A DNA stretch of 64,000 bases from Hydractinia symbiolongicarpus (taxonomy: Eukaryota > Cnidaria > Hydrozoa > Anthoathecata > Hydractiniidae), in contig NC_079884.1 in assembly GCF_029227915.1 (NCBI RefSeq), positions 16,432,001 through 16,496,000 of the forward strand, read 5' to 3'. The notes under the pieces were generated by a model. It did not search any database, was not told the DNA's origin, and saw only the letters and a program-made list of their open reading frames with translations. Shown piece after piece: positions 1 to 10,265 of this stretch. How positions within the stretch are numbered: position 1 is the stretch's first letter; each line of letters opens with the position of its first letter. The position numbers and the translations under genes were made by a program.

Positions 1-650
1 GTTCTCTTAATAAATTCTTTTTATCAACATAATAATTGTCATTTTTTATTTATTAAGATAGGAGAGTAAAAATTTCCTGCGGGGAGTAATAACTTTCTGG
101 TAAATAGATACTCCCAGGAGTAACAATATCCCGGGAAATAAGTACCGGGAGTATTTATTTCCTAGTAAATTATTACTGGGGAGTAAACTTTTAGGGAAGT
201 CTGTTTTTACGGTGACACCGGAAATACTTAATAAGGCCCACGGATTTATTTGTACGAAGTCATTTTGAGATTAAAGAATGTGTTGGGGAGAGAGGTTATT
301 GGGAGGGGCTTAATGCTTCTTATAATATGGATTTTTTTTGAAATCATAGAATAATAACTAAAATTGTTTGTTATATTGGAGGGAAAATTCAAAATCAAAG
401 CAAATTTAAGAAGGTAACTTTCTTATTTCGTTTAAAAGTTCTTAAACTGGCTATATTATTGCCAATCAGTAGTTAGGGCTGTTACTGGTGTTACTGCTTT
501 TTTCATAAAGCAAGTGTTGTATTAAAATCAGTTAAACACCCCTGAGCATATTTAATGGCATGAAGTTTATTTGTTAGAAGTTATATCCAGGGTAAGTCAG
601 GGCTTTTATTAAAGGGGGCTTAACCATACATTTGCGGCATTTATTTAGAC
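1..650. other. intergenic, no gene seen
   Basis: AT-rich sequence with no reading frame that looks like protein. Its only structured part is the GGGAGTA-rich stretch at 60-205, listed separately. The short open frame at 652-852 overlaps a duplicated repeat (718-952) and has no recognisable domain, so it is not called as a gene. Confidence 0.5.
60..205. repeat. GGGAGTAA-rich imperfect palindromic repeat
   Basis: The motif GGGAGTAA or GGAGTAA recurs about every 25-45 bases (near 79, 114, 150 and 180), interleaved with inverted versions such as TTACTCC and TATTTATTTCC. Around 131-165 the halves CCCGGGAAATAAGTA and GGGAGTATTTATTTCC are roughly self-complementary. It looks like a small foldback or decayed MITE; no target duplication could be defined. 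Confidence 0.35.
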
Positions 651-717
651 AATGCCGAAAAACTTTATAATCAAGCCGCTGACTCCTGAAGTCTGTGAAA
701 AAGTTGCGCGCGTTTTA

Positions 718-952
718 AGATTTTCAGGAACCTATCGTTCAAAAAACTTTATGCTTTATAATTTATGCACAAGATCGCCAAAGCAAATCTTTGCCAAAGT
801 AATTCCCTTCAATTCGTTTAAGAGTTCAATATTTTTTTTGAGTTTCCACTGATGAAATCCAGTTTTTTATATATTTAACTGGTCCAGATTATCTATCGAC
901 AAAAACTCTTTTTGCATTAAACAGAATATTCTGCAAATTACCAAAAATTTGA
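718..952 (+). repeat. direct repeat, copy A (about 230 bp)
   Basis: Nearly the whole stretch, from GATTTTCAGGAACCTATCG to about AGAATATTCTGCAAATT, recurs at 1606-1842 in the same orientation with scattered substitutions and small indels. The two copies are about 890 bases apart. No terminal repeats or coding capacity are seen; this is a dispersed or locally duplicated repeat. Confidence 0.8.
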
Positions 953-1605
953 TTTAATTCAGATTGTATATGCGTGGTGTTTTCATTGACTTGTTCCAGA
1001 AGAATATGGTAAAGGGAGGTTGTATGTTGACATATCTGCTTCCAGTGGGTAGTTCGGTCTTTTGTAAGGTAAATGGTGGGGATGATATTTATACATGGCC
1101 CAAAGTTTTCGATTTCTGTTTTTTTTTTAAATTTTTCTTTTAGGAGCATGACCAAGCTTTGTTTTTTTCTTTTTCGAGGTGTCTTTGGTGTACGAAGGTA
1201 GGGGAGTCTTCTGGAGGAGCAAACATGTCAAAGCTTTCTGAGTTGATCGCAGTCCATGATTAAAGACTAAAAAATAGCGAACAGCACTTTATCATTTATT
1301 TTGTCGGGGTTAAAAAGGGGGTAACCAAAAGGGAGGTGCATGTAAAATAGTTTTATAACATTTGTTGCAATCCCCTGAGTATCCCACTCAAAGAGAGCAT
1401 TTTGTTTTCAAATATGTCAAAATAATACCATGTGCTAAATTTGTGTTCCAAATTGTGTTGTAATCCATCTAATTTGGTGGATGAGTTTTATCGTTTGGTG
1501 GATGCGTTTTATCGTTTTCATAGCGTTTTTGTTAAAGTGACTACATAAAATGTGTTGTATGCAAATTTGTAGGGGGCAACCATTTCTAAACATAAATAAA
1601 ATTAA

Positions 1606-1842
1606 AGATTTTCAGGAACCTATCGTTCAAAAAACTTTATGCTAATTTATGCACGAAATCGCCAAAGCAAATCTTTGCCAAAGTAATTCCCTTCATTTCG
1701 TTTAAGAGGTCAAGATTTTTTTTGACTTTCTCCTGATGAAATCTAGTTTTTGATACATTTAACTGGTCCATTTTATCTGTCGACAACTCCTTTTTGTACC
1801 ATATTTTCACATTAAACAGAATATTCTTCGAATTACACGTCT
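1606..1842 (+). repeat. direct repeat, copy B (about 230 bp)
   Basis: Second copy of the repeat at 718-952, same strand. It has an extra segment near TTTGTACCATATTTTCAC and loses a few bases near the 5' third, so the duplication is not recent. Confidence 0.8.
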
Positions 1843-1849
1843 ATTATAA

Positions 1850-2985
1850 AGCTAACATTCAGTTTACGCAGAAGTTCCGTACGCATGTAAACAATATGCA
1901 TGACATAATAATGAGTTGCAACGGAAACAAGCTCCTAAAAAATTAAGGTAAGCTTTAAAAAAGGATTTTCATTTCTTTATAAGAGAAGGTTTAAATGGCT
2001 TCCGAACAAAACTCTTATTATGTGACTTCTTGCTTAATTACCTGGAACTTACTTCTTGTACACTTCTCTAATCGAATATACTTTTCCCCAGAATTCTTAG
2101 TGAATCATAGGTAGTAAGAAATATTATAAAGTGTGTTTAATTTCTTCGCAATTTGTTGAAAAGCAAAAGTATGAAATATAAAGATTCTTTATTTCTTTAT
2201 AAATCTTTTCAGGTTTAAAATGTTACGAAAAGCAAAGAAACTAAGCCTGAAACGGGTGTAGCCTTACGGTGGTTTACAACCGTTTCTAACGCAAATACAT
2301 CCTGGGATTAAGGCGACTTGGATGTGTGTCTACGGGCTTACAACCGAGGTCAGGAGCGTCCAATGGCAGCCTAGTTCACCAAAGACGTAGATATACAGAT
2401 ATAGATAGATAGACGTAATATGGTACAATAAGAAAAACATTTCATTTTGCAGCAAAACTCTCTACGATAAACTAACATATGTACAACAATATCTTCAACC
2501 AAATGCGTTTTGGGTGGAAGTGTCACAGTTTTTAAATCACTCCAGTTATACCAGCTTTCTTCTAGCCGTTCAAAATAATGAGACGTCTCTCTTCACTAGT
2601 GAGAATGCACATCTCGACCATCAAGTTTTGTGGCTTGAGAATGTTCATTAAGTGGAAACCTTGGGTTGCTAATAAAATTCAAAATATTAGCCAATTGAGA
2701 TGAATTTCACCATCACGGTTATTATTATTTATGTAATAGGGAAGACGCGAGCTTCCATATTTTTAAGTCAAAAAAAGCCCTGGGGGAAAGTTTCTTCACA
2801 CCAAGTATCTATATAAGTATAATAGACAGATATATTTGAACACAACACAAAAATGGAATTTTCACTCCAAAACTTCGAGAAAATGATCGTTCTCACAACA
2901 ACCTTGAGAAACATTGGTTGTTTGTGGAGACACTATATTTAAAGCTTTTCCATGAAAAAACTTTAACCCCTTTCCGCATAGCGTA
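1850..2985. other. intergenic, no gene seen
   Basis: AT-rich DNA without a supported gene. A possible SINE-like segment with a GATA tail lies at 2240-2411 and is listed separately. Nothing else stands out. Confidence 0.5.
2240..2411 (+). repeat. possible SINE-like segment with GATA tail
   Basis: A locally GC-richer block ends in a short degenerate (GATA)n tract at about 2395-2411, an arrangement typical of SINE 3' tails. No convincing RNA polymerase III A and B boxes could be placed, so the call rests only on composition and tail. Confidence 0.2.
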
Positions 2986-2987
2986 TT

Positions 2988-3713
2988 ATATTATTATGAC
3001 TAGTCGATAAAGCCCGTTGAAAAAACCACTTAGACAGGATAACAGTAAAAAATAACCGTTATTTAAATTTTGATAACGTCAGCAAGGACCTGTCAAGAGA
3101 CAAAATATTTTTTCTTCAAAATTTGTTTACTTGTTGCTTCTATTGTGTAGAGCTTGAATAGCTGATTAAAATAATGTATAGAATCATTTGTTTTGGACAA
3201 ACGCCTAAGGAGATATAAGGGTTTAAAAATTTTTGCTGATGTCAACAGAAACGAACAAATATGCAAAAAAAATATTTTAAGAAATTTGTATACCTGTTGC
3301 TTTCATCGTATAGATCTTGAAACGCTGACCAAGAAAATGTATAAGATTATGTACTTTTGACAACGGTTGCAGAGATATAAGGTTTGAAGGTTTTTTGATG
3401 ACGTCATCAACCCGTCCATTCCGAAATTGATTTGGGGATCCGGGAAATTACCCAAATTAGTCATAGGTGATCCCTAGTTACCCACGCGGTGAAAAATTAT
3501 TGACGACACCACCCCGTTTCCAAGTTATTTGGCCTTTTAGGTGCACTGTAATGGCTTCATTAATTTAATATAGGATATTGACGCTAAAGTAGTGCTATTG
3601 ACGTCGCGCAGTAACGTGAGAAAACTTATCATATTAGACATACGTTTTTCGGCGACATCAAAGGAAAATGACGATATCCACTTTGCCTGTTACAAACAGA
3701 CACAGTCTCTGTA
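2988..3713 (+). repeat. 0.72 kb tandem duplication, unit 1
   Basis: Begins at TATTATTATGACTAGTCGAT and contains two internal sub-repeats on the theme 'TGAAACGCTGA..AAGAAAATGTATA..ATCATGTAC', then GTTACCCACGCGGTGAAAAAT and CACTGTAATGGCTTCATTAA, ending in ACACAGACAGACACAGT-like sequence. The same order recurs in 3714-4449. Each unit starts with a TATTATTAT..GACTAGTCG boundary, so the units abut head to tail. Related single copies lie elsewhere in the window. Confidence 0.75.
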
Positions 3714-4449
3714 TTATTATAAGAGACTAGTCGATAAGGCCCGTGGAGAAATCCACTTAGTCAGAAGGACAATAAAAAATAGGTTGTTTTAGATTTCTTG
3801 CTGACGTCAGCAGTGCAGATACAAAAAAATTTTATCGAAGTTTAGTGTATTCGTTGCCTGTAATGTGTAGAGGTTAAAACGCTGATGAGAAAAATGTATA
3901 GGATCGAGGGTTTTCGACGAACGTATAAGGAAATATAGGGGTTTGAAAATCTTGCTGAAGTCAGCAAAGACCCGCAAAAACAAACAAAAAAATTCCCAAA
4001 TTTTATATATCTAATGTCTTTATCGTATAGATCTTGAAACGCTGATCAAGAAAATGTATAGAATCATGTACTTTTGACTAACGGTTGCAGAGATATTAGG
4101 ATTTGAAGGTTTTTGATGACGTCATTAACCCGTCGATTCCGAAACGGATTCAGGGTTCCAGGTTTGGGAAAATCACCCAAATTGGTCCTAGGTGGTCCCT
4201 AGTTACCCACGCGGTGAAAAATCATTGACGTCACCACCTCGTTTCCAAGTTATTTGGCCTCAAAGTTTTAGGTGCACTGTAATGGCTTCATTAATTTAAT
4301 ATAGGATATTGACGTTAAAGTAGTGCTATTTTTGTCGCGTCGTAACGTCAGAAAATTTAACATATTAGACATGCATTTTTCGGCAACATCAAAGGAAAAT
4401 GAAGACATCCACTTTGCCTCTCACAGACACACAGACAGACACACTTAGC
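3714..4449 (+). repeat. 0.72 kb tandem duplication, unit 2
   Basis: Second head-to-tail unit of the repeat at 2988-3713, with the same internal landmarks (GACTAGTCGATAAGGCCCG start, GTTACCCACGCGGTGAAAAAT, CACAGACACACAGACAGAC end). It is followed by a third boundary motif at 4450 that opens a different family member. Confidence 0.75.
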
Positions 4450-4680
4450 GTATTATTATATAGACTAGTCGTTAGCCTGTGGAAAAATCCACGGGTTCGC
4501 CCGTCCTTTAAATGTACCCGTGGCCACAAAGTGGATAAAAATATATCGCATTTGATATTCGTGTTTCCGTAGCATCATTTTCTAATCCGCGCAGAGACAG
4601 ACAAAATACGGCTATTATTAAAGAGACTAGCCGGGAAACCTGGCGTCGAATCGCCGGGATGAGCCACAAGTAACTGTTGT
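4450..4680 (+). repeat. dispersed hairpin repeat, copy 1
   Basis: Starts with ATTATTATATAGACTAGTCG, then a hairpin made of CCTGTGGAAAAATCCACGGG and GTTCGCCCGTCCTTT, runs through AGTGGATAAAAATATATCGC and an ACAGACA tract, and repeats GGCTATTATTAAAGAGACTAG near its end. The same order is present at 6238-6480, and the 5' part at 8228-8345. The boundary motif GACTAGTCG is shared with the 0.72 kb tandem units upstream. Confidence 0.65.
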
Positions 4681-5380
4681 TGAACGCCCTGAGGAGCGCT
4701 TAAAAAGAACTGCAAACTGTGCGACAAAGTCAGGTGAAGCGCTTTAGTACAGGTATGCAGTATGTCGTAAATCAAGTGAAACGTACACACCATTATAGTG
4801 TTGTGACTGTAACATATTTTTCAAAAAATAACTTTCCTGCAACAAAGGCTGAAATAAAAACACAGTTTACAATCGTTGTGACTCTGTCATGGCAAAAACA
4901 ATCGGTCAATATTATTTTATTTTGCGGAATAAGTTTGTAAAAGTTAAAAAATTAATCGTGACACCGGACTGCGTGCTTAGTACAGTTAAATGGTGTTACA
5001 CAGGTGTATAGGGATAATACCCTTTTGAAAAAAACTTTCTTGCAGACTCTATTTAAATGAAAACACAAGAAACAGTCCTTCGCTTCTTGCACAGGGCTAA
5101 GCGGTTAGTCCAGGTAAACATTGTTGGACATTCGTACAGGCGTGATTTCCAAGAAAGTTTAAAAATTAATTGTCACAGTGAGCTGACCTGCATAGGCGTA
5201 ACAGCCTTTTCCAAAACACAGGCTATTGTTAACACTGAGCTGACCGCTTATTACAATTAAACAGACTTGAACAGTACCCTTCTCCAAAAAAACTATATCA
5301 CAACTTCGGTTTAAATGACAACACAGGAAACAGCCTGTCGTTACCCCTCCAGCTAAAGCAATTGATTAGCCATTTTATTT
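4660..5380 (+). repeat. dispersed repeat with internal 230 bp units
   Basis: Contains two or more similar blocks built on 'CCAAAAAAACT..CAACTTC..TTTAAATGA.AACACA.GAAACAG' (around 5025-5090 and 5278-5335). A counterpart lies on the opposite strand at about 35100-35990, including the edge element GAGCCACAAGTAACTGT. The short open frames here (4719-4940, 5057-5260) lie within the repeats and show no domain. Confidence 0.5.
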
Positions 5381-5399
5381 GCAAAATTTTTTTAAGAAA

Positions 5400-6230
5400 A
5401 TAATTAAAGATGTATGCAGTTTGCATTTAGCATAAGATTTATTGCTTAGAATATTGCGATATTGATAGCCAAACTGAATTTTTATACTATGACTTTTTAG
5501 GTAAATATATGAGCTAGCTAAATGGCTATATCCTCGACATAAAAATAAATGTTGGGTTGGAGAAAAACCTCTTATACCAAACAAAATTAGTAAAAAGTAA
5601 GGCTATTAAGGCTAGTAGCCTTCAAAATATTCGTTCCTAGCCAAAAATCCTAAAACTGGTGCGTTTAAGATCTGCACGTAGCTAAAAAACGTGACAATAT
5701 ATTTATCTTAACATTTTAGAACATAAAAAAAAACAAATATTACAAATATAAAAAGCTTATAGAAGAAAAAAAGGCGAAACAGACTTAGAAACAACACTGA
5801 CCACCATTACTTTTTAAAAACTAAAATGGCCATCAGGTTTCTTCGTTGGCATGTCTAGGCCGCGAAAGTCTTGATTGGTTTTTCAAAGAATCAGGAGTTT
5901 TGATTGGTATGCACGTGCGAGCGGTCAAAACAAAGTCAGTTAAACTGTCAGTAAAACTATCCTATTTGTTTTCTGTGGCGGAATCGGCGATTAAGGTCAC
6001 GGGGGTAGATTATTATTAAAAATGGCGCATTTAAATAATGAATTCATTTTAATCACTTAATTTGTTTTTTAAATTAGAGGTTTATCAATAAAATTAATTA
6101 AATTATGTAAGGAAATAAATTAATTTATGTAATTTATTTTGATAAATCATAAGATTTCCAATTAAACAACCCCCGGTTTCTAAAAATTACCGGAAAGATC
6201 AAAGGAATATCGGTACCCCTTTTGAACACA
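5400..6230. other. intergenic, no gene seen
   Basis: AT-rich DNA between two dispersed repeats. No conserved frame, terminal repeat or RNA gene was recognised. Confidence 0.45.
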
Positions 6231-6237
6231 CAAAATA

Positions 6238-6480
6238 AGGCTATTATTATAGAGACTAGTTGTTGCCCGTGGAAAAAATCCACGGGTTCGCCCGTCCTTT
6301 ATATTCACCCGTAGCAACAAAGTGGATAAAATATATCGCATTTGATATTCGTGTTTCCGTCGCACGATTTTATAACTCAGCGGGGGGTCCGCACAGAGAC
6401 AGACAGACGACGGCTATTATTATAGAGACTAACCAGGTAAACTCGGCGTCGAACCGCCGGGTTAAGCCATAAGTCAAGGT
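6238..6480 (+). repeat. dispersed hairpin repeat, copy 2
   Basis: Full copy of the family at 4450-4680: ATTATTATAGAGACTAGTTG start, CCGTGGAAAAAATCCACGGG hairpin, AAGTGGATAAAATATATCGC, AGACAGACAGACGAC tract, then a second GGCTATTATTATAGAGACTA and CTCGGCGTCGAACCGCCGGG. The repeated TATTATAGAGACTA at both ends suggests element termini or a duplicated insertion site. Confidence 0.65.
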
Positions 6481-6514
6481 GTGATCCGGCATTGGAGGCT
6501 TGTGGTGAAATATT

Positions 6515-8095
6515 CGGCACCCCCAAATTATTCGGCACCCCCTTGGGTTTTAAAGTATGTCTTTTAGAACCGGGTATTTCTCCGTTATTTCACTCTTATT
6601 CTTACTTGGATTACTAGGCAGCACCCTTAAAGGCTTTGCCTGATGCTTGTCTTTGCAATTTGGGAAGTGGTGGGACATAATTTGTGCATTCATACCCGAC
6701 TTAAGTCGCTCTTAAAGGTTTAAGAGACAGTTAATGTCTCAATATGGGAGGGGGTGCCAAGTAATTCAGCCCATCATACCTGAATTATATGGCACCGCCA
6801 CGACTTTTGACAAATGATGAAGTTCATAAGAATTTGATGAGCACCACTTAATTCATGCATCTATGCCAGATTTATAAGTCGCTCTTAAAGCGTTAAGAGA
6901 CAGTTATGTCTCAGTATGGGAGGGGGTGACAAATACTTCAGCCCTTCGTACCTGAATTATATGGCACCCCCAAGACTTTAGGCAAATGATGAAGTCATAA
7001 AAATTAGATGAGCGCCACTATTCATGCATCCATACCAGATTTATAAGTCACCTTTAAAGCGTTATGAGACAGGTAATGTCTTAATATGGGAGGAGGTGCC
7101 AAATAATTCAGCCTTTCGTACCTGAATTATATGGCACCCCCTAAGATTTTTGGCAAATGATGAAGTCATAAAAATTTGATGAGCGCCACTATTCATGCAC
7201 CCATACCCGATTTAGAAGTCACTTTCAAAGCGTTATGAGACAGTTAAAGTCTCAATTTGTGAGGGGGTGCCAAATAATTCAGCCCTTCGTACCTGAATTA
7301 TATGGCACCCCACTAGATTTTCGGCAAATGATGAAGTTCATAAAAAAAGGATGAACGCCACTTAATTCATGCATCTATGCCCGATTTATAAGTCACTTTT
7401 AAAGCGTTAAGAAATAGTTAATGTCTTAATATGGGATGGGTGCCAAATAATTCAGCCCTTCGTTCCTGAATTATATGGCACCCCCCAAGAGTTTTGGCAA
7501 ATGATGAAGTCATAAAAAATTGATGAGCGCCACATAATTCATGCATCTATGCCCGATTTATAAGTCACTTTTAAGGCGTTAAGAAATAGTTAATGTCTTT
7601 ATATGGGAGGGGGTGCCAAATAATTCAGCCCTTCGTACCTGAATTATATGGCACCCCCCAAGATTTTTGGCAAATGATGAAATTCACAAAAATTGGATGA
7701 GCGCCACTATTCATGCATCCATGCTCGATTTATAAGTCACTCTTAAAGCGTTAAGAGACAGTTAAAGTCTCAATATGGGAGGGGGTGCCAAATAATTCAG
7801 CCCTTCGTACCTGAATTATATGGCACCCCCCAAGATTTTCGGCAAATGATGAAGTTCATAAAAATTGGATGAACGCCACTTAATTCATGCATCCATGCCC
7901 GATTCATAAGGCACTCTTAAAGAGTTAAGAGTCAGTTAATGTCTTAATATGGGAGGGGGTGCCAAATAATTCAGCCCTGCGTTCCTGAATTATATGGCAC
8001 CCCCAAGATTTTTGGCAAATGATGAAGTTCATAAAAATTGGATCAGTGTCATTTAATTCAGGATTCCGTCTTGAATTATGTTGCACCAGCAACGG
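6515..8095 (+). repeat. satellite array, about 172 bp units with internal stem-loop
   Basis: About nine head-to-tail units. The core GGGAGGGGGTGCCAAATAAT recurs near 6742, 6917, 7086, 7259, 7433, 7605, 7777 and 7949, giving a spacing of 169-175 bases. In every unit GGGGTGCCAAATAATTCAG is followed about ten bases later by its near reverse complement CTGAATTATATGGCACCCC, so each monomer can form a 19 bp stem-loop. The rest of the monomer (GGCAAATGATGAAGT, GAGCGCCACTTAATTCATGC, TTATAAGTCAC) is also conserved. Units differ by substitutions and one-base indels. No coding capacity. Confidence 0.9.
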
Positions 8096-8227
8096 CGTTG
8101 ACACATTGTCGTCGTTATAAATTATGAGAGTGTGTCATATAAGTCTGTATAGTGTGATTGATTTTTGCGTTTGATATTTACATCATCTGGGAGGAGTTAA
8201 AATCTGCTCATTTTTACTTTCTTTATA

Positions 8228-8345
8228 AGACCAGTCGTTAGCCCGTGGAAATATCCACGGGTTCCCCCGTCCTTTTTATACCGCATTGCGTGCGTCTCGC
8301 TACTTACGCAGAAGTTACCATTTTGCGTGACAGACAGACAGGCGT
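8228..8345 (+). repeat. dispersed hairpin repeat, copy 3 (partial)
   Basis: Begins ATAAGACCAGTCGTTAGCCC and keeps the CCGTGGAAATATCCACGGG hairpin, the GTTC.CCCGTCCTTT segment and a GACAGACAGACAGG tract. It lacks the central part of copies 1 and 2. Confidence 0.55.
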
Positions 8346-9339
8346 ATACGGGTGTTATAATACATACAATTGTAGGATTCTAATTATTTGTTACTTTTTT
8401 AATAGCGTGAATAAAATTCGCAGAAAGCAGGACGAAAAGAAGTGCCTGACCCAACCCAAGGTGGTAGAAGCCGACCCGTTTTGACTTTCTCGATTATTCA
8501 AAACCTCGGTTAATTTGGGGCAATTGGATCAGTTCTCAATTTTTCCAAACCTTAATGTGTTATAAAAACTTTTTATAAAGCACATGTTAAATTCAGAACC
8601 AATCCCACTTATTTTAATACTAAGAATTACTTAGTATTTTTCGCAAATGTATTTTTGACAAATTTATATGCTGTATCAGTGCCTTACTTCAGGAACTGAA
8701 CATACGTAAAAACATATATATTTGGTTTTTAGATGAGTAGTAGGTAGCTATCAGAAAACGTCAGACGTATAGTATAGTTTAGACGAGCTCCGGCATTACC
8801 TAAGATTTATAATTCCCTTTAAGAACATTGCAATGAGAAACAAGAAAGATAATATATAGAGAGAAATAACATTTCCAGTCCAATTTTTCTCTTATATAGC
8901 TATATATATAGCTAGATATATATATACTACTGCTACTTAACGTTAAAGCCTGCTGTCATTAATGACACTGACAAATGAGACTGTATTATCTCTCAGCTAG
9001 CTAGCTAGCTAGCTAGCTATAAAGACAAAATACTTTAGACCATGAAGAAATATGTGTATTTTCAATACAGCTCATTAGATGAGCCAGCTCTAGCTTGGTA
9101 GCAAAGCTTTCTGTTGCTCGCTTAGAGTGAAACTGCTATAAACCATAGAGAAATATGTGTTAACTTACAACAAAGTTTTTAAGACGTTTAATATATATAA
9201 GAAATAATTTCAATAACTTACTAAAAACAGTATAAACAGTTGGTCAAAAGCTGCTAGCAGAATGAAAATATCGCCGCTTATGTTTTTAAAAATTTGGCAA
9301 AGGAAATATCCGCGCATGGGCGTAAAGAGCCCTCGGGTT

Positions 9340-9449
9340 GCAAAAGTGCCGGGGGACGAAAGTGCCATATGCGCGGTGGTAAAAGTGCCATAAATAAGGT
9401 GGTGAAAGTGCCGTATGAGTTGCGAAAGTGCCATATGAGTGATAAAAGT

Positions 9450-9486
<37 letters not shown>

Positions 9487-10265
9487 AAATGCGTTTTGTA
9501 GCACTTTCGCAACCCAAACTTCACATGCGCATAATAAGTACCTATAATTGCGCTACTATATCCAGTCCAATCATTTTATGAAGTACATTGTCTAAATGCT
9601 GCAGAACAGTGATAATTTTTTATTGTTGCGGAAAATCTAACAAATCTGAGCCAAAAGATGACTGCCCAGGTTTTAAAAGTGCCAGAATCCGTGGTTCCAA
9701 ATTCCCTAAAAGTGTTTTTGGTCCATACGGCTCCATTCGCTCAAGCTTTTAGAACCACTTGGTGTTACTTTTACCCTTCCGATAATCACTTTATAGTTTT
9801 TTGCCCAAATTTTGATTTTTTACGATTTCATAGGTAAGGTGAAGATCGAGTATACATATTTAACCCAATGTTCAACGTCGTATTTTGAAACAAAGCGTTT
9901 TTCGTGTTTTTTTACCTTAATATGCTATAAAATCCACAAAAGAAATCAAATATAGTTATAACTTGGCCATTTAATGGCCAAATCTATTTTCTAAGCCTAA
10001 ACAAAAAATTAACTTCTGATAAGAATGTTTTCATGTCGAAAATGATTGATTTTAGGCCTTGGTCCGAATTTTGCAGATGTTGCGAAAGTGCCATATTTGA
10101 GAAATGCATGGTCACAGACCACACCCATATTTTTACAAGGAATTTACTTCACTTTTCTTACATACAATGTTAGCACTAGTGTGAGTAAAAATATAAAACT
10201 ATTACCTGGAATTATTGTTTTTACATTAAAACCAACATTCTCTTTGCTATAAAATGGCACTTTTA
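9340..10265. repeat. GCGAAAGTGCC motif cluster, copy 1
   Basis: (A)AAAGTGCC recurs at about 20-base spacing from 9343 to 9435, followed by the CT tract, an inverted GCACTTTCGC at 9500, further AAAGTGCC at 9680 and 10087, and an inverted GGCACTTTTACC at 10256. Direct copies on the left and inverted copies on the right are how subterminal repeats of a non-autonomous DNA transposon would look. No target duplication was identified. Confidence 0.5.
9451..9484. repeat. CT microsatellite, copy 1
   Basis: Seventeen uninterrupted CT dinucleotides. Frames across it give Arg-Glu or Ser-Leu runs and are artefacts of the repeat. Confidence 0.97.

Noticed and set aside
889-1155. Minus-strand open frame of 88 codons with a basic N terminus
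   Set aside because: It overlaps the duplicated repeat 718-952, begins at a non-ATG codon in its longest form, lacks any domain and has no splice or poly(A) context.
6515-8095. Possible CRISPR-like array because of regular repeats with palindromes
   Set aside because: Whole monomers of about 172 bases repeat, with no unique spacers, and the DNA is clearly animal. It is a satellite.
9210-9581. Open frames with Arg-Glu or Ser-Leu runs near CT tracts (also 15414-15787 and 22122-22480)
   Set aside because: They are translations of the CT microsatellites and neighbouring AAAGTGCC array in several frames at once; the DNA repeat explains all of them.
9340-10265. AAAGTGC motifs as microRNA seed matches
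   Set aside because: The match to a vertebrate microRNA seed is coincidental; the motif occurs in regularly spaced DNA repeats with inverted partners, which fits subterminal transposon repeats better.
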